64,000 nucleotides of DNA from Henckelia pumila (lineage: Eukaryota; Streptophyta; Magnoliopsida; Lamiales; Gesneriaceae), in the NCBI RefSeq assembly GCF_033568475.1, contig NC_133123.1, positions 153,837,753 to 153,901,752 on the forward strand, in the 5' to 3' direction. Position numbers and translations under genes: made by a program. The notes beneath the pieces are model-generated. The model worked only from the letters and a program-made list of their open reading frames with translations. It did no database searches and was not told where the DNA came from. Positions 53,890 through 64,000 of the stretch are shown one piece after another; the stretch's first letter is position 1; the number at the start of each line of letters is the position of its first letter.

Positions 53890-56861
53890 ATTTAGTATCA
53901 TTATGATTATTTATGGGATTTAAGATTTAAATGTTGAGTATGAATTAAAAGGATTTGATTGGAAGCCAAAAATGGAGTAAGGATTGATTTGCAATTATTG
54001 AAAGATTTATGGACCAAAGTGCAAAATTGGTAGTGCAAGTGGGGAAACCATACGTGGCCATATATGCATGATATATCAAGTTTTGTATTCATTCCACAGT
54101 AGATAATCGAGAAGAAGAAACAAAGAAGAAAGAAATCGAATTCTTCATTTTAACTCCGATTAAACTCGATTCGTCCGGTAGAATTTCAAATTGATCGTAT
54201 ATTTGCGATCACGGCTTTGAGTGCTACACTTTGACGTAAGTTTGGCTAAATTCTACCTTGTTTGAATTTTAAGATGTTGTTAGAATTAAGATTTTATTGT
54301 ATAAACGTGTTCTAGTAATACGACGATAGCACGGATTGAGAAAAGATCGTCGTTTGAAAATGTTTACAATTTTTGCAAGATTTTCGAGAATTTTGAAATA
54401 TTGGAGGTGGTATTTTCGAAATTGGGCTGATGGATTGAATATATTATGAGTTGTATATGATAGAAATATTGATGTTAATGTTTTTGGAATTACTCGTTTC
54501 GGTCCGTTATGCTGCCGGTTGATAATTGTTAATTGATATGAAATTCTGAAAATAAGGGGCTGCCATTTTCGAGATTTAGCTGTTAAGTTGATGATGATAT
54601 GTGATTTAGAATGTTGTATGAATGATGTTTAAGCCTTTGGAATTGTCAAATTCGAACAGTTACTCCGCCGATTTAAATTATGGTTGATTGATCAAGTCTT
54701 GAAGTTGTTTACGCTTTTATGAGATTGAAAGCTTATGTTAGGAATTATATAACTTTATTTAAGTTGGGAGTTGACGATTATCGACGTCGAAGTCGATGAT
54801 TTCAAGTTGATTTGAATATTTGGATCAAAGTGGCATCAACTTGGAGCTTGGACTATCAAGAGGGATATGAGCAGTTTTTGATTTAAGAGCAGAATTTTGA
54901 CAGCTTGTGTTTGATCAAGAGTTACTAGAGTTCAGAGATTGAAATTGAGATAAAGGTATGATTCGACATTAACCTCGACAGGTAGAATAATTCGAGAACG
55001 TGGTGGTTTTCTAGTTTATTAAATCACATACATGCATGATTAGGTGTTTTACTTACTCGTATATGATCTATATGAATTACTTGACTTAGTTGATTTGATT
55101 GGTTGATATATGAGTTGTTTGATTTAAATATGATTACTTGTTGAGATTGATGGTTGATAATTTATTTGATTTGTTGAGTTGTGGTAGATTGGTGATAGAG
55201 TTGAGAGTAAACTTCTTGAGCCACAATTCTTTCGAAACCTTGAAAACAGAATCGAAAAGAAATTATTGGACGTGGTGAACTTGTATATGAGAGGCTAGAG
55301 ATCTGACTTGATTTATTTTTGTCACGGTTCTCAGTATAGTGTTCACAGTCCAGGAAATACGAGATTGTTACCACCTCGAGCGGGAGCGTAGGTGGGAGGC
55401 TTGATTTTGGGCCTTATTATATTCCTGGGATCCCAACGAGATGATTTTTAAAAAAAATATCGATTCTGTGAGACTTGAATCCTTTAACCCTCGACTTGTC
55501 TTTGAGTCTTTATGTTATTGAATGAATTTTCTTTGAAATATATTCGACAGGTAAGGGTATAAGGAAATTATGATTGTGATAGTAGATTACTTGTTTGAGT
55601 TATATCTACTTGGTTTATATAGATGTCTTTCATACTGAGATTTATTCTCACTGCGGATAACTCCGGTGAACTTGTATATGAGAGGCTAGAGATCTGACTT
55701 GATTTCTTTTTGTCACGGTTCTCAGTATAGTGTTCACAGTCCAGGGAATACGAGATTGTTACCACCTCGAGCGGGAGCGTAGGTGGGAGGCTTGATTTTG
55801 GGCCTTATTATATTCCTGGGATCCCAACGAGATGATTTTTTTAAAAAATATCGATTCTGTGAGACTTGAATCCTTTAACCCTCGACTTGTCTTTGAGTCT
55901 TTATGTTATTGAATGAATTTTCTTTGAAATATATTCGACAGGTAAGGGTATAAGGAAATTATGATTGTGATAGTAGATTACTTGTTTGAGTTATATCTAC
56001 TTGGTTTATATAGATGTCTTTCATACTGAGATTTATTCTCACCGGAGTTATCCGGATGTTTTTTGCTTGTATGTGTGCATTGCATCAGGTTGAAGAGTAA
56101 ACGAGTCAGACTTGGCAAGGAAGCGAGAGATTGAGATATTAGAGTGGAGACTCGGGTGATAGAAGAAGTTTATGTTCTTGTGTAATGTCAAGCATGTTAG
56201 AGTTGGAATCCAATGTTGTTATGTTGAATTCATTGGTTTAGTTTATCCTTTCATGTTTTGATGTTTGTATTAAAGGCTTGAGACTAGACTTTAATCTAGA
56301 TGTTTATATTGTTGCTACAATTGAAATTTAGTTGAGTCACTTTTGTAGATTCTACATGTAAACTTGAGTTGGTTTATATGAATAAATGGAACTTATCTTG
56401 TTGTAGCATCATGCTCTCTTGGTTATGAAGATGCTTGCATTACTTATGCCATTAGCTTTGATATTATCTTAGAGGAGATGTCATGAACTTGTTCTTATTC
56501 TTTTGAATATGATTATGTAGCATTGACATAACTTGTTTAGATGTGCAAAAATGGATTGGAAGGGCTTGGACAGCAGCAATCTAGGCTGTTTATTTTTTTT
56601 CTGGACGTCTGGTCTACGCATGGGCGAGCCCCTGCTCGCGCGCGCGTGCAGGACAGGCCTTGGGGGCTGCTGCCCCATTGAGCTGCGCACGCGCGAGGGG
56701 TGATAACCCCTGCGCGCGCATGTCAAATTTTTTTATAATTTTTTTATAATTTTTTTAGGCCTTTGATTGCTTCATCTTATTTCATGTTATTGGATTAAAT
56801 GTTATTATTTGATCTTGAATTAACCGTTATGATTTGAGAGATTAGTGCCCGAGTCCTCACA
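53890..56861 (+). repeat. Gypsy LTR, apparently solo (left boundary approximate)
   Basis: It ends CCGAGTCCTCACA without a primer-binding site behind it. Its last 690 bp are repeated nearly identically at 58254-58928, where the primer site and gag follow. It shares the CTCACCGGAGTTATCCGG core with the Tekay-like LTRs. A 401-bp tandem duplication lies at 55274-56075. A GC-rich palindromic cassette lies at about 56610-56725. I cannot fix its start. Confidence 0.7.
55274..56075 (+). repeat. 401-bp tandem duplication within the LTR
   Basis: GGTGAACTTGTATATGAGAG occurs at 55274 and 55675 and the following 370 bp match closely. At the junction the CACCGGAGTTATCCG seen at the end of copy 2 appears as its reverse complement CGGATAACTCCGGTG. 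Confidence 0.9.
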
Positions 56862-57594
56862 CTAATAAACCGATCCTTACGTTATGATAATTACCGACTA
56901 TTTGTGTAATATTTTATTTAATTCAAATTGATAAATAAAAAAAAAGTCCTTTAAAATTACTTTTATTTGGCCGTGAAAATAGGAAGTATCATATAAAAAA
57001 TAATCATATTTGTATTATATTCATGTGTTATAGATAACATTTTCAAATTTGTATTAATACATGGACACAAAGGAAAAAAATATTTTTGCTTGTAATTATC
57101 TAATAAAATTAAAAACATTGTGAAAAATATAAAGGCGATACGTATGATGCTATTTTCCATTTTTTTTGTTCTCGTTGTTTGTTATCAACATCAAATATGT
57201 TGCTAAAAATTAAGTATTGATTTGAAAATTTTTAAATCTTATTCATCCTGAAGAAATGTATGATATGTATATGTTTTGGATATCAGAAGTTAAAAACCAT
57301 TTGGGGAAATTCACAATTTAAATGTGTGTATATGTAAGTGGTGAGAACCTCGGGCCATGAGACTTGGAAGATTTTGAGATCAAATAAAAGGGACCACGAT
57401 AGAAGATCATTTACCGGTTAAAATCGATACAAACATGATATTTCACCACTAACTAGTTTAAATCGGGTACAAAAGATAATATTTTGAGTATAAAATTTAA
57501 AATTTTATAACACATGTTTGGGTACTAAAAAATCATATATTAGTATGAGATTTAAAATATTTAGTACTCAAATATTATATATTAATAAATATTT
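56862..57594. other. Intergenic spacer
   Basis: AT-rich, no gene. The last nine bases (TAAATATTT) are the left duplication of the next MITE. Confidence 0.5.
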
Positions 57595-57909
57595 GGAAAA
57601 ATTGCAAATTTAGTCATGTATGTTTGTTACTTTGCGATTTTGGTCCTCTATGTTTTTTCATTCCAATTTTAGTCCTGCATGTTTTGATTTTTGGCAATTT
57701 TGGTCTTTTTTATTCGAAAATGTTTACGTGGCACTGTACACGTCAGCTCCACATCAGCACTGAATTGCTGCCACGCCAGCGCCACGTCGGGAAAAGAACT
57801 AAAATTACCAAAAAAAAATAAAGATAGCGTACTAAAACTCAAATTTGAAAATATAAAGGACTAAAATCGCAAAGTGACAAACATACATGACCAAAAAAGC
57901 AAGTTTCCC
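57595..57909. mobile_element. Mutator-type MITE (315 bp)
   Basis: Inverted ends GGAAAAATTGC and (complement) GGGAAACTTGC are followed by GGTCATGTATGTTTGT and CACTTTGCGATTTT in both arms. Exact 9-bp duplications TAAATATTT lie at 57586-57594 and 57910-57918. Confidence 0.9.
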
Positions 57910-57918
57910 TAAATATTT

Positions 57919-58253
57919 TCAATATTTTGTACCAATGTTCATCCAAAAAAGACCAATGTGTTATTATACCAATATTTGCATACATGTTTGACTGTTAAAA
58001 AATCATATATAATATATTAGTATCAAATCTTAAATAATGAGTATTCAAATATCATATATTAGTATCATATTATCAATGTTTTGTATCGATTTTTGTCCGA
58101 AAAAAACATGCGGACTCAAGAAGTGCATAAATTTTTTGTGGGTCAGGATTTGAACACAAATTTTTTCTGAAAAAAAGGAATGTAAAATTGAGTTTAAATT
58201 TAGAGATTTTGAAACAAATTTACCCTTCCAAAATTTAACTTTAAAAAAATAAA
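57919..58253. other. Intergenic spacer
   Basis: AT-rich. AAAAATCATATAT and ATTAGTATCA words repeat those left of the MITE (57530-57590), so the MITE entered a region of diverged direct repeats. Confidence 0.5.
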
Positions 58254-58928
58254 AGTTTATGTTCTTGTGTAATGTCAAGCATGTTAGAGTTGAAATCCAA
58301 TGTTGTTATGTTGAATTCATTGGTTTAGTTTATCCTTTCATGTTTTGATGTTTGTATTAAAGGCTTGAGACTAGACTTTAATCTAGATGTTTATATTGTT
58401 GCTACAATTGAAATTTAGTTGAGTCACTTTTGTAGATTCTACATGTAAACTTGAGTTGGTTTATATGAATAAATGGAACTTATCTTGTTGTAGCATCATG
58501 TTCTCTTGGTTATGAAGATGCTTGCATTACTTATGTCATTAGCTTTGATATTATCTTAGAGGAGATGACATGAACTTGTTCTTATTCTTTTGAATAGGAT
58601 TATGTAGCATTGGCATAACTTGTTTAGATGTGCAAAAATGGATTGGAATGGCTTGGACAGCAGCAATCTAGGCTGTTTATTTTTTTGTCTGGACATCTGG
58701 TCTGCGCACGAAAGAGCCCTTACTCGCGCGCGCGTAGGCCAGGCCTTGGGGGCTGCTGCGCACGCGCGAGGGGTGATACCCGCGCGCGCGCAGGTCAAAT
58801 TTTTTTTTAAAAAAATATTTTTTAGGCCTTTGATTGCTTGATCTTATTTCATGTTATTGGATTAAATGTTATTATTTGATCTTGAATTAACCACTATGAT
58901 TTGAGAGATTAGTGCCCGAGTCCTCACA
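58254..58928 (+). repeat. 5'-truncated LTR
   Basis: It matches the last 690 bp of the LTR ending at 56861, from GTTTATGTTCTTGTGTAATG to CCTCACA. The main differences are in the GC-rich cassette (58700-58795). Confidence 0.9.
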
Positions 58929-58933
58929 ACAGG

Positions 58934-58946
58934 TGGTATCAGAGCG
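58934..58946 (+). other. Primer-binding site (initiator Met tRNA type)
   Basis: TGGTATCAGAGCG five bases after the LTR end; the canonical plant initiator-tRNA match. Confidence 0.9.
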
Positions 58947-59382
58947 TAAGTTTCCTGAACTGAGTTAGACGTTGAGCGGGGTAGATCGAGTCGCATGCAT
59001 TTTTAGTATTGCATTATTGATGCTTTACGTACTTGGATATATTGTATGCGAGCATGACTTACTGATTGAAGAAACTATATGCTTATATTCTTACATGTTT
59101 ACCTGATTATGTAAATTCACATGAATTTTTGAATTCCTAGTAAGCATGTTTCTTTGAATAGCATGAAGAGTTGTAAGCATGTGTAATATGGCAAAGAATG
59201 AGATTATATTATTTTTAATGATTTGAATAGTTTAATATATGTGTTGCTAAGGAATCTTATTTTAAAGTAAGTCAGGTTAATTGGGTGATGTAAGCACCCT
59301 GGATTGAACCGAACAGTACTCCGCAAGTGAAGTAATTACTTTCGACTGAACATATCAGTATTGTAGTAAGATATCATAATCG

Positions 59383-60327
59383 ATGGATGCTACACTCACA
59401 CCGATGGAGGTGCTATTTGAACGATTTCAGATGTATAATCCACCAACTTTGAAAGGTATTGAAGATGTCATTGCTTGTGAAAGTTGGTTAGAAGATCTTG
59501 ATCAATTGTTTGAATCTTTAGAATAATCTGATGAACGAAGAATCAAGCTAGTCGTATACCAACTGCAATATTTAGCAAGATGCTGGTGGTTTGCGACGAA
59601 GCAATGTCTGGAAAACTAAGGTATAGTAATTTCTTGGCAGGTATTTAAGACTGAATTTTGTCAACGATTTCTTCTGAAATCATATAGAGAAGATAGAGCA
59701 GTAGAATTTGTTAACTTGCAACAAGGAAATATGACTATCGACGGGTATGTTGCTAAATTCTCCAACTTGCTCCGATTTGTTCCTCACGTGAATAAGGATG
59801 AAGAAGTCCAAACGAATTTGTTTATCAATGGACTGAATCCGGAAATTTATGCTTGGATAGATGTGGGGAGACCGAATAAATTGGCTGATGCTATTGACAG
59901 GGCTAAAAGAGTTGAAGCCGATTTTATAAGACAGAAGGAAAGTTCAATCGTGCCTCAGCATTTCGAACAACCGCAATCTCAGTCACATTTGTCATCACAG
60001 AGAAGATATGAGGCAGGAGGTAGTGTTAGTGGAAGTGAAGAGAGGTTAAAGCATTTGAGGCAACAGTTCAAGAAGTCTGGGAGTAGCTCTTCTAGCTCTA
60101 TCAGACCGAAGCAACTTGGTCTGGGTCAGAAAGCAGAATATGCCGGTGAATATTGTACTCATTGTGGAGGAAAACATGCTAGCGATGAATGCCGAGGAAC
60201 TTTAGGAAAGTGTCATCGTTGCTATCAAGTGGGACATTTTTCTAGAGTATGTCCTAATCCATGGGGATTGAGAGGAAATCAGAATGAAGATCCATCTCCT
60301 AAGCAACAAGCATCTACAGATGACTGA
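59383..60327 (+). pseudogene. Gag of gypsy element, two stops
   Basis: One frame from MDATLTPMEVLFERFQ through CESWLEDLDQLFESLE, FKTEFCQRFLLKSYRED, QGNMTIDGYVAKFSNLL and NGLNPEIYAWIDVGRPNKL to two zinc knuckles, CTHCGGKHASDEC and CHRCYQVGHFSRVC. TAA stops lie at 59524-59526 and 59617-59619; the 203 codons after position 59716 are open. The capsid and knuckle order is that of the Tekay-like gags elsewhere in the window, but the sequence is clearly diverged, a sister family. The natural frame would run on into protease. Confidence 0.87.
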
Positions 60328-61431
60328 GCTCAAACTGCACCAGATGACGAGACTACATGTAATTATAAGATTTGATTAATCTGCCTGCATATTTATGAAT
60401 TTGGGTGCATTGCATACAGATATAGTTGAGTAATTGATTATGTTACATTATTTGTATGTTGAGCCTTTATATGCTGTAATTGCTATGTGCTAACCTTGGT
60501 AAACGGCTATGAAAGAAGATATCAGTAATTGAATCTGAAAAGCTGAATTTTAGTTTGAAAGAAATAAGATTGAATTGAAGTTGATTGTGTTACTTGAAAT
60601 ATAGTACGAGTTCCCAAATTCAGGTTCCGCTTTATTTTGGGTGTTGAATAAGTTTATGAATCAATCATGATTATTTGGGAAGAGTTTAGAGATCTGATAA
60701 GATAAGTACGAAAATAAGTTACAGTTGAGTCTTCTCTTTGATTTTGCTGAATCTATTATATCATAAGATCATGACTCTTGAATTTCTTGATATCGATTAT
60801 GAGGTTTTGTATTTGACCTCTATTGATTTTGATTGGCTCTTATTCCTTGATAGAGTCTGATTTTAATTCACTCGCTTTAAGTCGAGATGCAAGTGAGTTG
60901 TTTTCACTTAGCAGATTTTGTCATTCAGAATATTTGCTCTTTGGATGACCTTTACTTGAGTGAGTTTCTTTGATTATGAATTTCAAGAGTCATTTATCAT
61001 TTCGTATATACATTCAATATATTTTGATGATTTTGACTCGTAACTGATAGAAATTTGGATTCAGAGTACCAGTAAGAATTTTGGATTGATTGTATTATTT
61101 TTCAAGAACTTGAGGAGTAGAAAGAAGAAATTAGAAGAATGCTTCATCGACTGATTAAAGACTTTGTTTTGTACTTGAGTTTCTAGACAAGATACTCAAA
61201 TAATCAGGATTGTTGCAATCCAAACTACGTTAGATTAGTTTGGAAAGATTAAAGCAACATTGAGACTAAATCAAGCGATTAGAATTTGGTTGAGAATGAT
61301 AGATTGAGATATAAAACAAGATAGCAGATCAGAGATAATGGATTTTGAGATGAATATTCGTTTGATTGTGCCAGATAATCTAGACATGAGATATCACATT
61401 CTGGAAAAGGCACAATACAATAGGTTATATA
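60328..61431 (+). pseudogene. Remnant pol region, heavily decayed
   Basis: No long open frame. Only the last 60 bp can be read as an integrase entry block. Protease and RT motifs are not recognisable, so much of pol is deleted or mutated. Confidence 0.5.
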
Positions 61432-63477
61432 TGTAACACCCCGTTTTTATCTTAAATGAGTTTATTTGAGTTAATTTGGTATTGCAGAGTTCACGAGCCG
61501 ACTTGATTTTGATCAGGGTCCATTTTGCAAATTTTGGAAATTTCAGGGACTAAAACGCAAATATTGGATTATATATATTATCTAAACTTGTGTTGACTAT
61601 TCTAAGTCTTCTCATTCCTCCCCCAAACCGAGATCCTCCATTGAAGACGCCCCAAACCCTCTTCAAGCTTTGGGATTTCAGTCCGAGCTCGATCCGGCCG
61701 TTGGAATTTATTTCTGAAGGCAGATTAGCGATCACGACTGCGAGAGCTTCGTTCTATTGTAAGTTTTCTACGCTCAGATACATTCTAGTTTTTGGATGTT
61801 GTTAGAATCGATTTAGATTCGAGTATGTTGTTCTTGACGGAGTTCTGATCGTTTATTATCTGTCGGTTTTGAAATAGAGCGACGTTCGGAATTGTTATGA
61901 TTTTTGGAAGCTATTTTCGAAAATATGGTTTTTGTGATTTGTTGGGTTTGAGATTTTGTTGTTGTATTAGCATTGAATTGGGTTGATATGAGTATTGAAC
62001 TGTTGTCTGCGTTGCCGGTTTGTTCAGTTATAGCCGTTATGCCGTCGGTTTGAGTTTTGGAATTTCGAACCGTTTTTGTATTGATTGAAGCTTTGGCTTG
62101 TGAGTGATCATTGTTGTTGATCAACTCTTGCCTTCGTACAGATTCGTTTGGAGTTGTCAAGCCTGGTGTTAACAGCTTTTGATCGTCAATAGATTGGACA
62201 AAGAACGGTAAAGATAATTACCTTGAACCGCAGTTGTTGTTTAGATTGTTTAGTCTTTGATACAATCTTTTGTTGTAGCTTATCCGGAGTTGGATCTACG
62301 ACATTGAAAGGTAAAAGCATTCATCGTAGCGGGATAGAATACTCGGGACAGTTGGTTCTCGAGTTCCCTTTCAAATCACATATTGCATCTATACTTGTTC
62401 TAGCATGAGGAACTTGTGTCTGGTTGATTGATTTTGCTTTTGATTATGTGGCTTATGTTTATGTTTATGTTATGCATTCATCTTGAGCCTACGTTGATTT
62501 CAGCGGGCAGAACCGCCCTTTTTGTTTAGATGTTTGGGAACTATGATTGAGTGGCCTAGGTCGTAGTCGTTTCGCCTAGTGCTAACATACTCATTATAGT
62601 TGCTCAAACTCTAGAGGAGTGGGATACGTGGCACCACCTCGATTGGGAGAGTCGGTGAGTCGTTACGTGATCTCATCCTCGGGATCCCAAAAGCACAGCA
62701 GCAATCCCTCGTTTATCATATTGATATCCCGGTTTAAAGACATGAATTTCATTACATTGTTATTGATTACGTTGTTGTCTTGAAAGCATGTTTATTGTTG
62801 TATTACTTGATATGTTGTTTTTACTGGGAATATCGTTCTCACCGGTTTATCCGGTTGTTGCTTTATTTTGTATGTGTTATTGGCAACAGGTGGGGTTGGA
62901 ACCAGTCAGAGACAACGAGGATAGACTGGGATTTGAAGTTAGAAGTGAGGCTTGGTTTTTAGGAGTCGAATGTGTTCGAACTTTTGTTGTTTTGTAATGC
63001 ATGCGAACCTAGTTATGTCTTGAAGTAAATACTGGACTCGAACCTTGGTTGTATCGTGTTGTATCGAGTAGTCTAGATTATGTTTGAATTTGGATTGATG
63101 CATGTTGTTATAATAATTGTTGGATTGAGTTTGAAGGAAAGGCATTCCATGTTTCTGAATTTTTCTGGGCAAGGGGGGTGCGCTCGATCCTATGTTATTG
63201 CAGGATCGAGCGCGGACCCTGTGATTTCTGAGGCAGAGAGTTTCATAAAATGGTGCGCTTGATCCTGGCCTTTTGCCGAATCGAGCGCGGCACCCTGAAT
63301 TTTCTCGGTAGAGAGTTTTAAATTGTGGTGCGCTCGATCCTAGACTTTTATAGGATCGAGCGCAGTACTGTTCATTCAAATTTTTTTTTATTTCTTTTTG
63401 TTTCCTTATCTTATAGATGGTGCTTGATAATTGTTTATATTATCTTAAGAATATAAGATTAGAATCGAGGCCTCACA
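61432..63477 (+). repeat. 5' LTR, Tekay-like (2046 bp)
   Basis: It starts TGTAACACCCCG and ends GAGGCCTCACA. The length agrees with the LTR at 1836-3877 (2042 bp). Its variable cassette (63165-63380) contains three spaced copies of GGTGCGCTCGATCCT paired with AGGATCGAGCGC. Confidence 0.93.
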
Positions 63478-63482
63478 TTAAG

Positions 63483-63493
63483 TGGTATCAGAG
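63483..63493 (+). other. Primer-binding site (initiator Met tRNA type)
   Basis: TGGTATCAGAG five bases after the LTR end. Confidence 0.88.
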
Positions 63494-63777
63494 AGTTAAG
63501 ATTCTTGGTTGAACTAGAGTGAGCGGGGTAGATCGAGTCTGCGTGTATTGGCTCCTCGCATGTGTTTGAATTATTTAACTGTATACTTAATTCCATGCGA
63601 GCATGCTTTATTATTGAGAATTATTGAATTAAATGGTTTTGTGATTTAATTTATAAAGCATGATCTACTTGAGATATAACTGTTTCTGTTATCGACTGGT
63701 ATCCGTTATTCCAAGCGGTTGTAAGGGCACTGATTGTAGCAATTGAGATATCTCGTGTCCTAACCTTTGATTATCAG

Positions 63778-64000
63778 ATGGGTCCTCGTCGAGTGATAAA
63801 CAGAAACACACCGCCAGTTATTCCTACAACTGAGCAAGCTAGTACTGAAACAGTTGAGATGGATGCTACATCGACGCCTATGGAAACCTTGCTGAAGAGG
63901 TTTCAATCGTTCAATCCGCCGTTGTTGATGGGTTCAAAAAATCCAGTTGACTGTGAGAGTTGGTTGGATGATATTGATCAGTTGTTCGATTCCATTGACT
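63778..64000 (+). CDS. Gag, N-terminal part (partial at window edge)
   Basis: ATG at 63778 starts MGPRRVINRNTPPVIPTTEQ, followed by MDATSTPMETLLKRFQSF and CESWLDDIDQLFDSID, then the window ends. It aligns with the gag at 6061-5003 (minus), which supports the start. There are no stops in the 74 codons seen. It would be the capsid protein of the retrotransposon particle. Confidence 0.88.
   Translation, partial: MGPRRVINRNTPPVIPTTEQASTETVEMDATSTPMETLLKRFQSFNPPLLMGSKNPVDCESWLDDIDQLFDSID

Larger units (their letters stand above)
58254..61431 (+). mobile_element. Decayed gypsy element, interrupted in integrase
   Basis: A 5'-truncated LTR, primer-binding site, gag and heavily decayed pol. Just before 61432 the reading RLIVPDNLDMRYHILEKAQY recalls the integrase entry block (RIVVPD...RR-ILEEAH). 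A Tekay-like LTR starts there, so a second element inserted into this one. The rest of its integrase and its 3' LTR should lie beyond the right edge. Confidence 0.8.
61432..64000 (+). mobile_element. Tekay-like gypsy element, 5' part (runs off the window)
   Basis: LTR (61432-63477), primer-binding site and the start of gag. Same family as the elements at 1-3877 and 3878-8383. Gag is open to the window end without a stop, so this copy may be the least damaged of the three. Confidence 0.92.

Overview
This is a window of plant nuclear DNA, almost certainly from an asterid dicot and most probably Lamiales. The resistance genes belong to the R1A/late-blight-R1 type of CC-NBS-LRR, which is expanded in Lamiales and Solanales. 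The rest is dominated by plant-type LTR retrotransposons, Mutator-like elements, hAT-type MITEs and AT-rich spacer. I see no rRNA, tRNA or CRISPR.

Left part (1-24,161): nested LTR retrotransposons. A Tekay-like Ty3/gypsy chromovirus (1-3877, + strand, 3' half with its LTR) sits inside the reverse transcriptase of a second member of the same group (3878-8383, - strand, 5' half). Next comes a long LTR-like sequence (8384-10033 and 20280-22793) interrupted by a 10.2-kb Tat-lineage (Retand/Ogre-like) element at 10034-20279. That element has both LTRs, a near-perfect 5-bp target duplication, a decayed gag-pol, a 92-bp palindromic tandem array and an antisense accessory gene with introns. A further LTR-like block follows (22794-24161).

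Middle (24,162-36,330): AT-rich spacer with a broken LOG cytokinin-activating enzyme retrocopy (26774-27337, -) and an eroded Athila-like integrase (28085-28760). A 5205-bp autonomous-type Mutator element lies at 29098-34302, with 113-bp terminal inverted repeats and an exact 9-bp target duplication. It carries a four-exon MURA transposase (-), which is one homopolymer base away from an open frame, and a convergent small gene for a GRF-zinc-finger/membrane-anchor protein (+). A pseudogene of a mitochondrial dicarboxylate/tricarboxylate carrier follows.

Resistance-gene island (37,119-50,340): a 5'-truncated NLR pseudogene (+), an intact 849-codon CNL gene (-) and an intact 894-codon CNL gene (+). 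The two intact genes are divergent and about 4 kb apart, and a duplicated repeat and a DPH4-like J-domain pseudogene lie among them. These two NLRs are the only clearly functional host genes in the window.

Right part (50,977-64,000): a three-layer nest of foldback Mutator-type elements, each with its own 9-bp target duplication; a hAT MITE (53044-53508); a solo-like LTR (about 53890-56861); another Mutator-type MITE (57595-57909); and a gypsy element with decayed gag (58254-61431) whose integrase is interrupted by a third Tekay-like element (61432 to the window end). One theme recurs: LTRs of the Tekay-like families, alike elsewhere, each carry a different GC-rich palindromic cassette at the same place near the LTR 3' end.
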